Below are positions 26,540 to 34,562 of a DNA stretch of 64,000 nucleotides, piece after piece. This DNA is from Roseibium aquae. GTDB taxonomy: Bacteria > Pseudomonadota > Alphaproteobacteria > Rhizobiales > Stappiaceae. Each line of letters opens with the position of its first letter. The first letter of the stretch is position 1. Both the position numbers and the translations under genes were made by a program. The stretch spans positions 744,001 through 808,000 of the forward strand of contig NZ_VXDC01000001.1 in NCBI RefSeq assembly GCF_008711285.1. The letters run 5' to 3'. The notes beneath the pieces were generated by a model. That model was not told the origin of the DNA and did no database searches. It saw nothing but the letters and a program-made list of their open reading frames with translations.

Positions 26540-26563
26540 GCCCGCGGAAGCGGGCCTTTTTTT
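26540..26563 (+). terminator. Rho-independent terminator after flgL
   Basis: GCCCGC-GGAA-GCGGGC stem-loop followed by C and seven T residues, 35 bp past the flgL stop. Confidence 0.92.
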
Positions 26564-26669
26564 GCCGGCGCATCTGGCGCTTTGTTTGAAACATCGGAAG
26601 GTTCACGGCCACTCAAGGGCGATCATCTGAGGGCGTGCAATCGGTCCCGATGAAACGCGCCCGCAGGTC

Positions 26670-26774
26670 TCGAGCATTTCTCGTGAAAGCTGAATCACTT
26701 GAATTGCTCTATGTTCCTGTTTTTACGCAATTTCACGAGCGTAAAAGTCTCCAGCTTTTACTGAAATTGCTCTA
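26670..26774. repeat. Palindromic intergenic mosaic element (RIME-like) abutting flaF
   Basis: Two imperfect hairpins lie in tandem. In the minus direction the first runs from TAGAGCAATTTCA to TGAAATTGC with an inner GTAAAAG/CTTTTAC stem; the second, after a 17-nt spacer, runs from AGAGCAATTC to GAAATGCTCGAG with an inner GTGA/TCAC. Shared AGAGCAATT ends suggest a mosaic repeat like those dispersed in Rhizobiales genomes. Its first bases provide the flaF stop codon. It could stabilise the 3' end of the flbT-flaF message. Copy number elsewhere cannot be seen here. Confidence 0.65.
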
Positions 26775-27167
26775 GGCGCCTGCAGATGCGGCGGCATCCT
26801 GGCGGGCCCGCAATCCTTCCGCGATGGATCGGTTGATACTGATCAGGACGTCGAGTTTGCCCGGCTCGGGGTCACTGGAAATGGCTATGGTCCGTTTGAA
26901 AACAAACACGCCCAAAGACCCGATGTTGTTCTTGATCTCTTGCGGAAGGGGGCTCTCGGCGCTGGTGGCCGAAGTGACCAATACCGTCCAGAGTTTCCGG
27001 TTGTAGGTCAGGGCTTCGTCCCGGTCCTCGAGGGTGGATTGATCCCACTCATCCTTGATCAGCTGAAGACGAGCTGCGGCTTTCATGAGGAGCGTTGCTT
27101 CCAGCTCTCTCGGAGTGACCGCCACCTGGCTCGTTTTCTGATAGGCTTGCGCCGCCTGCTTGTACAT
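26772..27167 (-). CDS. flaF: Flagellin synthesis regulator FlaF
   Basis: A 131-residue FlaF family protein, typical in length, starting MYKQAAQAYQKTSQVAVTPRELEA and containing ALTYNRKLWTVLVTSA and IKNNIGSLGVFVFKRT, the conserved core. FlaF is needed for flagellin synthesis or secretion and works with the repressor FlbT. Its start lies 119 nt inside the flbT reading frame (different frame). The TAG stop is supplied by the palindromic repeat downstream. Confidence 0.92.
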   Translation of the reverse strand: MYKQAAQAYQKTSQVAVTPRELEATLLMKAAARLQLIKDEWDQSTLEDRDEALTYNRKLWTVLVTSATSAESPLPQEIKNNIGSLGVFVFKRTIAISSDPEPGKLDVLISINRSIAEGLRARQDAAASAGA

Positions 27168-27543
27168 GACCGATCAGCGTCCTCTCATACTCGATAAGCT
27201 TTTTTGCTTCCTTCAGTGCTTTGTAAAAGGCGCCGGTTAGGATTGAATTACTGATACGCGTAATATACGGGATCGTACTTGGTGCTGCCTTCACAATGTC
27301 ATTTACGAGTATAAAGTAGTTATCCTGTATTTTTTCTAGACTGTTCGACAAATACATCAGCTGCACAGCAAGATAAACACGCTTGGCCGGTGTATTGGCC
27401 GTTTCTGGCGTCAGAATATCTTTCTCTCGGAGGATAGGGGCTGTGCCTTCGATGAATAGACGGGTCCGTTGATTGTCGTTTGTGATTACGCTGTCACCAA
27501 TGATAATGCGTTCGCCGGGTTTCAACTCAACCTTTAGCGCCAT
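27049..27543 (-). CDS. flbT: Flagellin mRNA repressor FlbT
   Basis: A 164-residue FlbT family protein, starting MALKVELKPGERIIIGDSVITN after AGGAGG. FlbT binds flagellin mRNA leaders and represses translation until hook assembly. Residues 1-125 carry the conserved fold. The last 39 residues (Gly/Ser/Glu-rich) are read in a second frame over the start of flaF, a 119-nt overlap. The non-overlapping part (27170-27540) is clearly AT-richer than the flanking genes. Confidence 0.9.
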   Translation of the reverse strand: MALKVELKPGERIIIGDSVITNDNQRTRLFIEGTAPILREKDILTPETANTPAKRVYLAVQLMYLSNSLEKIQDNYFILVNDIVKAAPSTIPYITRISNSILTGAFYKALKEAKKLIEYERTLIGHVQAGGASLSENEPGGGHSERAGSNAPHESRSSSSADQG

Positions 27544-27576
27544 TTCATGACCTCCTCGACAAGTATGGTCACCATT

Positions 27577-27594
27577 ATTAACCAAAAGGTTAAT
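27577..27594. repeat. Short palindrome upstream of flbT
   Basis: ATTAACC-AAAA-GGTTAAT is a perfect 7-bp inverted repeat, 33 bp before the flbT ATG and 40 bp past the flagellin stop. It has paired TTAA sequences but with 8, not 7, bases between, so it is not a canonical CtrA box. It could be an mRNA hairpin or operator. Confidence 0.4.
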
Positions 27595-27633
27595 GCCCGG
27601 CTGGGATACTTTAACTATTTACACGTAGAGCGC

Positions 27634-29133
27634 TTAGAACAGGTTCAGAACGCTTTGCTCGGCCTGGTTTGCGAGAGACAGGGCTGTCGAGGAAAGCTGT
27701 TGCCTGGTTTGCAAGGCAAGCATATTCGCGCCTTCCTCGTTCATATCGGCGATGATCAGCGCCCCGGCGCCCACTTCCAGCGTGTTGATCAGTTCCTCCG
27801 TGAAATCGGTCCGGATCTGAACCGTCGAAAGGCTCGCGCCAAAACTGCTGGCGGCGGACCTCAATTCATCAAGGGCGGAATTGATGGCCTGAAGGGTTCG
27901 TTCGATATCGGTATCGGTCTTGAATTCCGAGCCTGTTGCCGTCAGCCCAACGGGCCCGCTCGTCATGGCGAAGCCGCCTATGTTGAAATCGGGGTTCGTG
28001 CTGGAGATCGAAAAACTGACTTCACCAACCAGGCTCACGCTGCCACCGGAGAATGTTGCCTGCAGCCCTTTGATGTTGTTGAGAAGGCTGACCAAATCGG
28101 AAACGGTGGTTTGATCGTCAATTTCCAGGGATGCCGGTTCGAACCCATTGCCATCGGTGATGGTAATCGTGTCGCCAACCCGGAACCCGCCAGAATTGAT
28201 CAAGGTCGCGGCGGCCGTGAGCGCAGAGGTCGTCAGGGTTGTGTCAACCGTGGTGGCGGTCGAACCACCATTGGTTTCCGAGCCGCCGCCGGTCGCGTCC
28301 TTCGAGATACTCAACGTGGTGCCCGCGCTCAGACCCGACCCGATGACGATCTGATCCGTCGCTTCGTCGAATGTTGCCTGGAGGCCGCCGAGGTTGTTGA
28401 TGGCGTTGACGTAGTCCTGAACGGTATTGATGGAGCCGCCAACGGTAAAGGAGTTTGTTGTTACGCCGTCGCTGACCGAAATAACATTGTTGTCGGCCCA
28501 GTTGGGAAGGCTGCTCAGATCCGATGAGGCCTGCAAACCGGGCAGGCTGATCCGTACGGTTCCGCCCTGAAGATTGAACGAACTTGTGGCTCCGGCCCCG
28601 GTCGCAAGATCGGCGAGGTTCAAGCCACCCGACAAGGACGTATCGGTATAGTCGACAGGGTCAACGGTCAGGTTGGAGGTGCTGTCCTCGTTGAAGATCA
28701 CCTCAAGTTCGTTGCCGGGTCCGGCCAGAAGGTTTTTGCCCTTGTAGCCGGAATCGCGTGCCAGATCCTCAATTTGCTGGAGTACATCATTGTACTGTTG
28801 TGAATAGATCTTGCGCTGGTATTCGCTTTGCGTCTGGAGCGCCTGGTTCGCGATCGCCTTGGCCGATTCCACGAGCTTTGTGATGGACTCGATGCCATCG
28901 CCTGCAGCGCGGATCGTCTGGACGCTCTGCCCCATGTTGTCGAGCAGGTTCGACAGATCTCCGGCGCGGTCATTCAGGCTCGCGGCGGTGAAAAACGAAT
29001 TCGGATTGTCGAGGGCCGAATTGACCTTCAGGCCAGTTGCCAGCCGTTCCTGGGTCCGGGACTGAAGATCGGCGGTCCTCTTCAAGGAAAGCAGGTTTTC
29101 CCGGACCGCACTTGTCAGGACGATATCGCTCAT
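27634..29133 (-). CDS. Flagellin (first of three, leftmost)
   Basis: A 499-residue filament subunit. The N-terminal D0/D1 region (VNSALDNPNSFFTAASLNDRAGDL) and C-terminus (EEGANMLALQTRQQLSSTALSLANQAEQSVLNLF) are flagellin hallmarks. The variable middle has two hook-IN type modules (VQDYVNAINNLGGLQATF and VSDLVSLLNNIKGLQATF). No signal peptide; secreted by the flagellar export gate. It precedes flbT on the same strand. Confidence 0.95.
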   Translation of the reverse strand: MSDIVLTSAVRENLLSLKRTADLQSRTQERLATGLKVNSALDNPNSFFTAASLNDRAGDLSNLLDNMGQSVQTIRAAGDGIESITKLVESAKAIANQALQTQSEYQRKIYSQQYNDVLQQIEDLARDSGYKGKNLLAGPGNELEVIFNEDSTSNLTVDPVDYTDTSLSGGLNLADLATGAGATSSFNLQGGTVRISLPGLQASSDLSSLPNWADNNVISVSDGVTTNSFTVGGSINTVQDYVNAINNLGGLQATFDEATDQIVIGSGLSAGTTLSISKDATGGGSETNGGSTATTVDTTLTTSALTAAATLINSGGFRVGDTITITDGNGFEPASLEIDDQTTVSDLVSLLNNIKGLQATFSGGSVSLVGEVSFSISSTNPDFNIGGFAMTSGPVGLTATGSEFKTDTDIERTLQAINSALDELRSAASSFGASLSTVQIRTDFTEELINTLEVGAGALIIADMNEEGANMLALQTRQQLSSTALSLANQAEQSVLNLF

Positions 29134-29214
29134 CAGGATTCACCGCATCAGTTGATCGTACTGTCTTGTCGCGCTGACTGAACACAACACCAGCACACGC
29201 TTCTCCGTCTAAAT

Positions 29215-29232
29215 GTAAATGAAAAGTAAAGG
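29215..29232 (-). promoter_or_regulatory. Conserved upstream motif of flagellin 1
   Basis: Read in gene direction, CCTTTACTTTTCATTTAC contains two TTTAC half-sites 11 bp apart. Near-identical arrangements precede the other two flagellins at a similar distance (here about 82-99 bp upstream of the ATG). It is probably a shared promoter element or activator site; no known sigma consensus is claimed. Confidence 0.5.
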
Positions 29233-29344
29233 CTGGATGCACCTGTTTATGAATTGGTAACGAAGGTTACCAAGAGATTTCTTTTAAATCATTGAAAATA
29301 TTGACCTGCTTTCGACGTGGATTCGCCAGGCAGCTTTGACTGAA

Positions 29345-29375
29345 CAAAAAAGCGGCGGGCCAGAAGGCCCGCCGC
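29345..29375 (-). terminator. Rho-independent terminator of flagellin 2
   Basis: GCGGCGGGCC-TTCT-GGCCCGCCGC stem followed by T6 on the minus strand, about 50 nt past the stop codon. Confidence 0.93.
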
Positions 29376-29422
29376 GCTGGTTGTCAGGTTGTGAGTCGTG
29401 CGTCTGTTCGATTCGCCCGGAC

Positions 29423-30937
29423 TTAGAACAGGGACAGCACCGTCTGGTCCGCCTGAGAGGCGAAGGACAGGGATGTCGCGGCCAACTGCTGCCGCGTCTG
29501 CAGGGCCAGAAGGTTGGCGCCTTCCTCGTTGGTGTCGGCCAATGTCAGCAACCCGGCCCCCTCCTGGAGCGTGTTGATCAAAGATCGCGTGTAATCCTGC
29601 CGGATTTCGATGGTCGACAGGTTTGTACCAAACTCGGAGGCCTGTGATCTCAGATTTCCCAATGCCGTATTCAGCCGGTCGATAACCCGGTTGATTTGTC
29701 CGTCGGTGGCAAATCCGCTGTCGGTCAAAGCGGCGATGGTAACATCGTTGTTCGTGTTGGTTGCCGCGACCGTATTGTCGTTGAAGTCGTTGTTGTCGCT
29801 GGCCAGGGTCAGGTCCGTATCGCTGAGCAGAGAGATCCGGCCCGATGCTTCTTCGAAGCTTGCCGTGACACCATTGAAATCGTCGAGGAAGTTGATCAAA
29901 TCCTCAATCGTCGTGTCCGCTTCGATTTCAATCGAACCGAGCTCGAAATTGTTGCCGTCGGTCAGCGTCAGGGTGTCTCCGACCTTGAAGGAGGCGGAAT
30001 TTGTCAGCAAAGCGCCGGAGGAGTTCGCAGCGCTAGCCGTGATGGCCGCAAGGTCCGCGGTGTTGCCGGTGCTGCCCGATGAGCCGTCGTTCCGGATATC
30101 GATGGTCTGGTTGGAATTGATCACCAGTTGCCCGGTGGCGTCATCGAAGCTCGCGTTCACGCCAGCAAAGCCGTCGATATAGTTCACCAGATCCTGAACG
30201 GTCGTACCCGCACCAACGGTAAATCCGGTGCCGATGCTTGATGCTGTGGCAGGGCCGTCGAACAGGGCGAGGACGTCATCGACGTCGATGGCGTCGGAAG
30301 CGCTCAGCAGGGAGCTGGACTGGAGAGGCTGGCCGGTGCCGGCCTGAAGCGCGATGGTTTCCGATCCACCCCGAATGTCGAAGGAGGAAGCGCCGCCCTG
30401 GGCTTCCGCAATGTCGGACAGGTTCAAGCCCGTCGACAGGCTTGCATCGGTGTAGTCGACGGCCTGAATGGTGAGTTTCGAAGTCGCGTCTTCGTTGAAG
30501 ATCGTTGTGAGATCGTTCGTGCCGCCGGCCAGAAGGTTCTTGCCCTTGTAGGACGAGTCCTTCGCCAGGTCTTCGATCTGCTCGAGGAGATCGTTGTATT
30601 GTTTGGCGAATTGGGCGCGTTCGAACTGGCTTTGGGTCTGCAAAGCCTGGTTGGCCTTTGCTTTTGCCGAATCCACGAGTTTGGTGATCGACTGAATACC
30701 CTTGTCGGCGGCCTTCAGGGTCTGCAGCGACTGGCCCATGTCGTCGAGAAGGTTGTTCAGATCGTTGGCCCGGCTGTTCAATCCGGACGCCGTGAAGAAC
30801 GAGTTCGGATTGTCGAGGGCCGAATTGACCTTCAGGCCGGTCGCCAGTTTTCCCTGGACGTCGGACAAAAGATCAGCGGTGGTTTGAAGCGTGAGAAGGT
30901 TCTGCCGGACGGCAGCCGACAAGGTAATGTCAGACAT
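29423..30937 (-). CDS. Flagellin (second of three)
   Basis: A 504-residue flagellin. The N-terminus is nearly the same as in the flanking copies (VNSALDNPNSFFTASGLNSR), as is the C-terminus (NEEGANLLALQTRQQL). The middle carries two hook-IN type modules (VQDLVNYIDGFAGVNASF and IEDLINFLDDFNGVTASF) and Asn/Asp-rich segments. It has its own promoter region and a strong terminator, so it can be expressed separately from the other flagellins. Confidence 0.95.
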   Translation of the reverse strand: MSDITLSAAVRQNLLTLQTTADLLSDVQGKLATGLKVNSALDNPNSFFTASGLNSRANDLNNLLDDMGQSLQTLKAADKGIQSITKLVDSAKAKANQALQTQSQFERAQFAKQYNDLLEQIEDLAKDSSYKGKNLLAGGTNDLTTIFNEDATSKLTIQAVDYTDASLSTGLNLSDIAEAQGGASSFDIRGGSETIALQAGTGQPLQSSSLLSASDAIDVDDVLALFDGPATASSIGTGFTVGAGTTVQDLVNYIDGFAGVNASFDDATGQLVINSNQTIDIRNDGSSGSTGNTADLAAITASAANSSGALLTNSASFKVGDTLTLTDGNNFELGSIEIEADTTIEDLINFLDDFNGVTASFEEASGRISLLSDTDLTLASDNNDFNDNTVAATNTNNDVTIAALTDSGFATDGQINRVIDRLNTALGNLRSQASEFGTNLSTIEIRQDYTRSLINTLQEGAGLLTLADTNEEGANLLALQTRQQLAATSLSFASQADQTVLSLF

Positions 30938-31044
30938 GCGTGTTTCCCTTTCCTGGGTCCCATGTTCGACTGCTCTTCCTGAGCAGGTTGATCAGGATCA
31001 TCTTCTGTTAACCCTAATCATCGGTTAATTCGTCGCAATTTGTG

Positions 31045-31061
31045 GTAAATGAAAGGTTAAC
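31045..31061 (-). promoter_or_regulatory. Conserved upstream motif of flagellin 2
   Basis: In gene direction GTTAACCTTTCATTTAC, the counterpart of the motif ahead of flagellins 1 and 3, with one half-site altered to GTTAAC. It lies 108-124 bp before the ATG. Confidence 0.45.
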
Positions 31062-31106
31062 GCCGCGCGGTATTCCGGGCTGACATCAAAAAATGTGCCG
31101 CCGGCC

Positions 31107-31855
31107 ATCCTTCGAGACGGTCCTTGCGGACCTCCTCAGGATGAGGGGATCGAGTAGCTTTGCGCGAAAGGAATGGCGGATAGGCGTCGCTGGTCCGAGT
31201 GCTGCGGTGGGTGTGGCTTTTCCGGACCCTCATCTTGAGGTGCGCAGCGCAGCGGAGCCTCGAAAGATGAGGTGCGCAGCGCAGCGGCGCCTCGAAAGAT
31301 CGGCGGACAAAGTGGAGTAGGGGCCACGAAGGGGGCCATGATCCTTCGAGACGGTCCTTCGGACCTCCTCAGGATGAGGGGATCAGGGGGTTGCGCGAAG
31401 GGAAGGGCGGATCGGTGTCGTTTGTCCTTGTGCTGCGGCGGGTGCGGCTCGTCCGGACCCTCATCTTGAGGTGCGCAGCGCAAGCGGAGCCTCGAAAGAT
31501 CAGGTGCGCGGCGCAGCGGCGCCTCGAAAGATCGGCAGCAAAATCAGGTAGGGGCGAGGAAGGGGGCCTTGATCCTTCGAGACGGTCCTTGGGGACCTCC
31601 TCAGGATGAGGGGATCAGGGGGTTGCGCGGAGGGAACGGCGGATTGGCGTCGCTGGTCCGAGTGCTGCGGCGGGTGCGGCTCGTCCGGACCCTCATCTTG
31701 AGGTGCGCAGCGCAGCGGAGCCTCGAAAGATGAGGTGCGCAGCGCAGCGGCGCCTCGAAAGATCGGCGGCAAAATCGGGTAGGGGCCACGAAGGGGGCCA
31801 TGAACCTTCGACACGGTCCTTGCGGACCTCCTCAGGATGAGGGGATCGGGAAGCT
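31107..31855. repeat. Tandem array of a ~231-bp palindrome-rich repeat
   Basis: Three full units start at 31107, 31341 and 31572 (lengths 234, 231 and 231), and a partial fourth starts at 31803. Each opens with an ATCCTTCGAGACGGTCC hairpin arm (GGTCC/GGACC pairing, then CTCAGGATGAGG) and ends with two short tandem copies built on AGGTGCGCAGCGCAGCGG and GCCTCGAAAGAT. The opening block resembles the dispersed CTCATCCTGAGGAG-type repeat of Rhizobiales. No gene lies inside; frames through it are repetitive artefacts. Confidence 0.85.
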
Positions 31856-31861
31856 TTGCGC

Positions 31862-31892
31862 AAAAAAAAACCGGCGGACAGTGTCCGCCGGT
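31862..31892 (-). terminator. Rho-independent terminator of flagellin 3
   Basis: ACCGGCGGACA pairs with TGTCCGCCGGT almost without a loop, followed by T9 on the minus strand, 35 nt past the stop codon. Confidence 0.92.
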
Positions 31893-31926
31893 CTTGTGGT
31901 GTCGTTTGCGCCCGGTAGGGGTTGTT

Positions 31927-33084
31927 TTAGAACAACCGCAGAACGTTCTGGTCGGCCTGGGCAGCCAGGGACAGCGAGGTGGACGCCAGCGACTGCTGGG
32001 TCTGAAGGGCCAGCAAGTTCGCGCCTTCCTCGTTGGTGTCTGCCAGGGTCAGGAGACCAGCCCCTTCCTCGAGCGTGTTGATCAACGCATTGGTGAAGTC
32101 CTGCCTGTTCTGCACGATCGACAGGTTCGTACCGAAGGTGGAGGCTTGCGAGCGGAGCGTATTCTGCGCCCGCGTCAAGTCAGACAGAACCGAGTTGATC
32201 GCTGTGTCTGAGGCGAACCCGTTCTCGGTCGCCGCATTGAACGACTGGTCCGACAGAGCGCCGGTCGAAGACAGGGTCACATTGATGCTGGAGGAGACGG
32301 AAATCCCGCCGCTTACCGAGGCCTCAATGTCACGGCTGGATCCGTTGATGAAGTTTGCAACGTCCTGCACGGTGGTCGTTGCAGAGATCTCCAACGAACC
32401 GTAGGTACCGCCAGTGCTGTCTGTCAGGGTCAGCACATCGCCTGCCGCGAAATCGTCATCCAGCGTGATCAACTGACCGCCGGTCAGGGCAGCCGGTGTC
32501 GTCAAGCTGTCGTTCGTAGCAGCGAGTGTGGATGCGGTTCCTGCCACCGCACTTGCCAGATCCGACAGGCGCAGGCCTGTTGACAGGCTGGTGTCGGTGT
32601 AGTCGACGGCGGAAATGTCCAGATCGGACGTTCCGTCTTCGTTGAAAGTCACTCTCAGATCGTTGCCGGAGCCGCCGAGCAGGTTCTTGCCCTTGTAACC
32701 CGAATCCTTGGCAATATCCTCAATCTGAGTCAGCAGTTCGTTGTATTCGGAAACGAATTGCTTGCGCTCGGACTGGCTGGATGTCTGAAGGGCTTGGTTG
32801 GCCTTCGCTTTTGCGGCGTCGACGAGGTCGGAGATCGCGCCGATCCCCTTGTCGGCCGCTTTCAGCGTTTGCACGCCTTGCCCCATGTCGTCCAGAAGGT
32901 TCGACAGATCGCCTGCGCGGTTCTGAAGTCCCTTTGCCGTGAAGAAGGAGTTCGGATTGTCAAGCGCGGAGTTCACCTTCTTGCCGGTGGCCAGTTTTTC
33001 CTGAACACCCGAGATGAGCTTGGAAGCAGATTGAAGCGCTTGGAGGTTCGAGCGCACGGCGCTCGAAATGGTAATGTCAGTCAT
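31927..33084 (-). CDS. Flagellin (third of three, shorter)
   Basis: A 385-residue flagellin with the same terminal domains as its neighbours (VNSALDNPNSFFTAKGLQNR; NEEGANLLALQTQQSL) but a shorter middle with one hook-IN type module (VQDVANFINGSSRDIEAS). The ATG (MTDITISSAVRSNL) follows GGAAGGAAG; an upstream in-frame start is not conserved. It ends in a strong terminator beside the repeat array. Confidence 0.95.
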   Translation of the reverse strand: MTDITISSAVRSNLQALQSASKLISGVQEKLATGKKVNSALDNPNSFFTAKGLQNRAGDLSNLLDDMGQGVQTLKAADKGIGAISDLVDAAKAKANQALQTSSQSERKQFVSEYNELLTQIEDIAKDSGYKGKNLLGGSGNDLRVTFNEDGTSDLDISAVDYTDTSLSTGLRLSDLASAVAGTASTLAATNDSLTTPAALTGGQLITLDDDFAAGDVLTLTDSTGGTYGSLEISATTTVQDVANFINGSSRDIEASVSGGISVSSSINVTLSSTGALSDQSFNAATENGFASDTAINSVLSDLTRAQNTLRSQASTFGTNLSIVQNRQDFTNALINTLEEGAGLLTLADTNEEGANLLALQTQQSLASTSLSLAAQADQNVLRLF

Positions 33085-33459
33085 TGTGTCTTCCTTCCTA
33101 GAAGTACGCAGTACAGAGCCTGTTCTTGGCCCGGGAGCGACAATGACACGACCAAAAGTAAACAAGCGTAAAGGAACATGGTTACGAAGTAAGTAACCTT
33201 AACAACCCGTGAAACAGGTGTTTCGACGACGCAGATTGGCCCTGGGGGCCATGCCGCGCCGTTGGACTGAAATGAGGCATAGAGGGGAGAGCCGCCTCCG
33301 GGGAAGGCGGAAGGTCGCCGAAACAAGGGGCTGTCCAAGGTGTTTGCGCTGATGAGGATGCGGAGCCGTGCCGAAGTCGAACCACAACACGGCTTTGCTC
33401 AAGGGGCACAGCCATCGGCGGCCGGAAACGGAACGCGTCACGCCCCAGGGGGCGCGGCC
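33085..33459. other. Flagellin 3 promoter region and uncharacterised spacer
   Basis: The first 115 bp contain the flagellin 3 leader and its conserved upstream motif. The remaining 260 bp, up to the FlaG-like stop, show only small unconvincing frames and a short GC hairpin (CGCCCC/GGGGCG, near 33441) that may end the FlaG-like transcript. Confidence 0.5.
33158..33174 (-). promoter_or_regulatory. Conserved upstream motif of flagellin 3
   Basis: In gene direction CCTTTACGCTTGTTTAC, two TTTAC half-sites 10 bp apart, 74-90 bp before the ATG. It matches the motif ahead of flagellin 1. Confidence 0.5.
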
Positions 33460-33879
33460 TCAGATTGTGCGGGCCCGTGTCTCTTCGCTGTCCTGCCGGG
33501 ACGTCTGATTGGCGGACACTTCCTGATTGGCAATGGCATCGGCATAGGCGCGCAAACGTCGCAAGGTTTCGCTTGGCACTTGGCGGATGACTTCGCCGGT
33601 CTCGCTATCGGTGGCCATGTAGATCATGGAGTTGCTTTCGGGATCGATCACGTTCTTGCGCTCGATCTCCCGGCCGATCTGGACCGGCTCGCGGGTGGGC
33701 TCCCTCAAAGTCCGGTCATCCGCCGGACGCGACGATGCGTCTGTCTCACTTGCCGGTGCGACAGTCTGGTTGCGCGGCAGGTCCGTTTTCGCGGCACGTT
33801 CCGTCCGCTCTGGTGCCCGCTCGACAGGCGAAATCGCCGTGTAGGACGGCATCGGCGGACGGGCTAATCCTGTTTCCAT
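33460..33879 (-). CDS. FlaG-like flagellar protein
   Basis: A 139-residue protein. The first 75 residues are polar and disordered; residues about 80-125 carry a FlaG-like core (MIYMATDSETGEVIRQVPSETLRRLRAYADAI), including the diagnostic GEVIRQVPSE. FlaG proteins influence filament length. The ATG follows CGGAGGG. It lies upstream of the flagellins on the same strand. The family call rests on the short core only. Confidence 0.7.
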   Translation of the reverse strand: METGLARPPMPSYTAISPVERAPERTERAAKTDLPRNQTVAPASETDASSRPADDRTLREPTREPVQIGREIERKNVIDPESNSMIYMATDSETGEVIRQVPSETLRRLRAYADAIANQEVSANQTSRQDSEETRARTI

Positions 33880-34073
33880 CGTTCAGCCCTCCGGGGATAC
33901 TCAATACACTTTTCCCCTTATAGACGTACCTTATCGGGTGGAAATGAATCAGCCGTTAAGAAAATGATTAGAATTTTCAGGACCGGCAAAAAAAGTGGCG
34001 TCATTTGCTGATTCGGTTGAGGCATGCTGCCGCAGCGGGATGTACTGGGATGTTTGGCCGATCCTGCGGAATA

Positions 34074-34562
34074 CTATAGCGAGCGGTTGACGGCGATCCC
34101 GTGCGCCGCCGACGGGCCCGCTGGGCTTTGTCCCTTGGGACCATATGTGGTGGTGTGCTGTTTCGCATTCACCGCCTTTGCCACGGTCGACAGAATATCG
34201 TTGGTTACCTCGCGGGCCGTCGACAGCACTGCGAGGTTGATCCGCAAAACAGGCTGGAACTCTCCATGACTGCGGCGCAGCGCCTGCACCGCCGCCGGCG
34301 CAAGGTTTCCAAGCGCCACCGCGTTGTCCTTGGCGCACATCATCCCGCGGGTATACTCATGGATGAGCTTGGCCTTTTCGGGCTGCAACTCTCCGGATTT
34401 GGTAAGTTGCCCGTCCCGGACAAGCGCGGTCTCGCGCTCGATCACGTCAAGCAGCTGTTCCATCGTCCGCACCAGGGCAAAACAGAAAGCCTCTGCCTCA
34501 GACTTGCTCACCGGACGTTCAAGGGAGAAAGGCAGATCCAGCCCTTCGCTTTGGATGGTCAT
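34074..34562 (-). CDS. flgN: FlgN-like flagellar export chaperone
   Basis: A 162-residue helical protein of the alphaproteobacterial FlgN type: LVRTMEQLLDVIERETALVRDGQL in the first helix and a C-terminal TTTYGPKGQ tail. FlgN chaperones the hook-associated proteins FlgK and FlgL. Its ATG overlaps the flgJ stop by 4 nt. The shape and context are strong; primary-sequence similarity to enteric FlgN is weak. Confidence 0.72.
   Translation of the reverse strand: MTIQSEGLDLPFSLERPVSKSEAEAFCFALVRTMEQLLDVIERETALVRDGQLTKSGELQPEKAKLIHEYTRGMMCAKDNAVALGNLAPAAVQALRRSHGEFQPVLRINLAVLSTAREVTNDILSTVAKAVNAKQHTTTYGPKGQSPAGPSAAHGIAVNRSL

Noticed and set aside
27577-27594. TTAA...TTAA palindrome upstream of flbT considered as a CtrA box.
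   Set aside because: Spacing is 8 rather than 7, and its symmetry suits a hairpin better. It was kept only as a palindrome.
31107-31855. The repeat array considered as a CRISPR.
   Set aside because: Units are about 231 bp, directly adjacent and internally composite, with no short repeat/unique spacer alternation and no cas genes.
33182-33441. Small minus-strand frames of 77-85 codons between flagellin 3 and the FlaG-like gene.
   Set aside because: There is no ribosome-binding site or recognisable domain, and the frames overlap one another and the flagellin promoter region.
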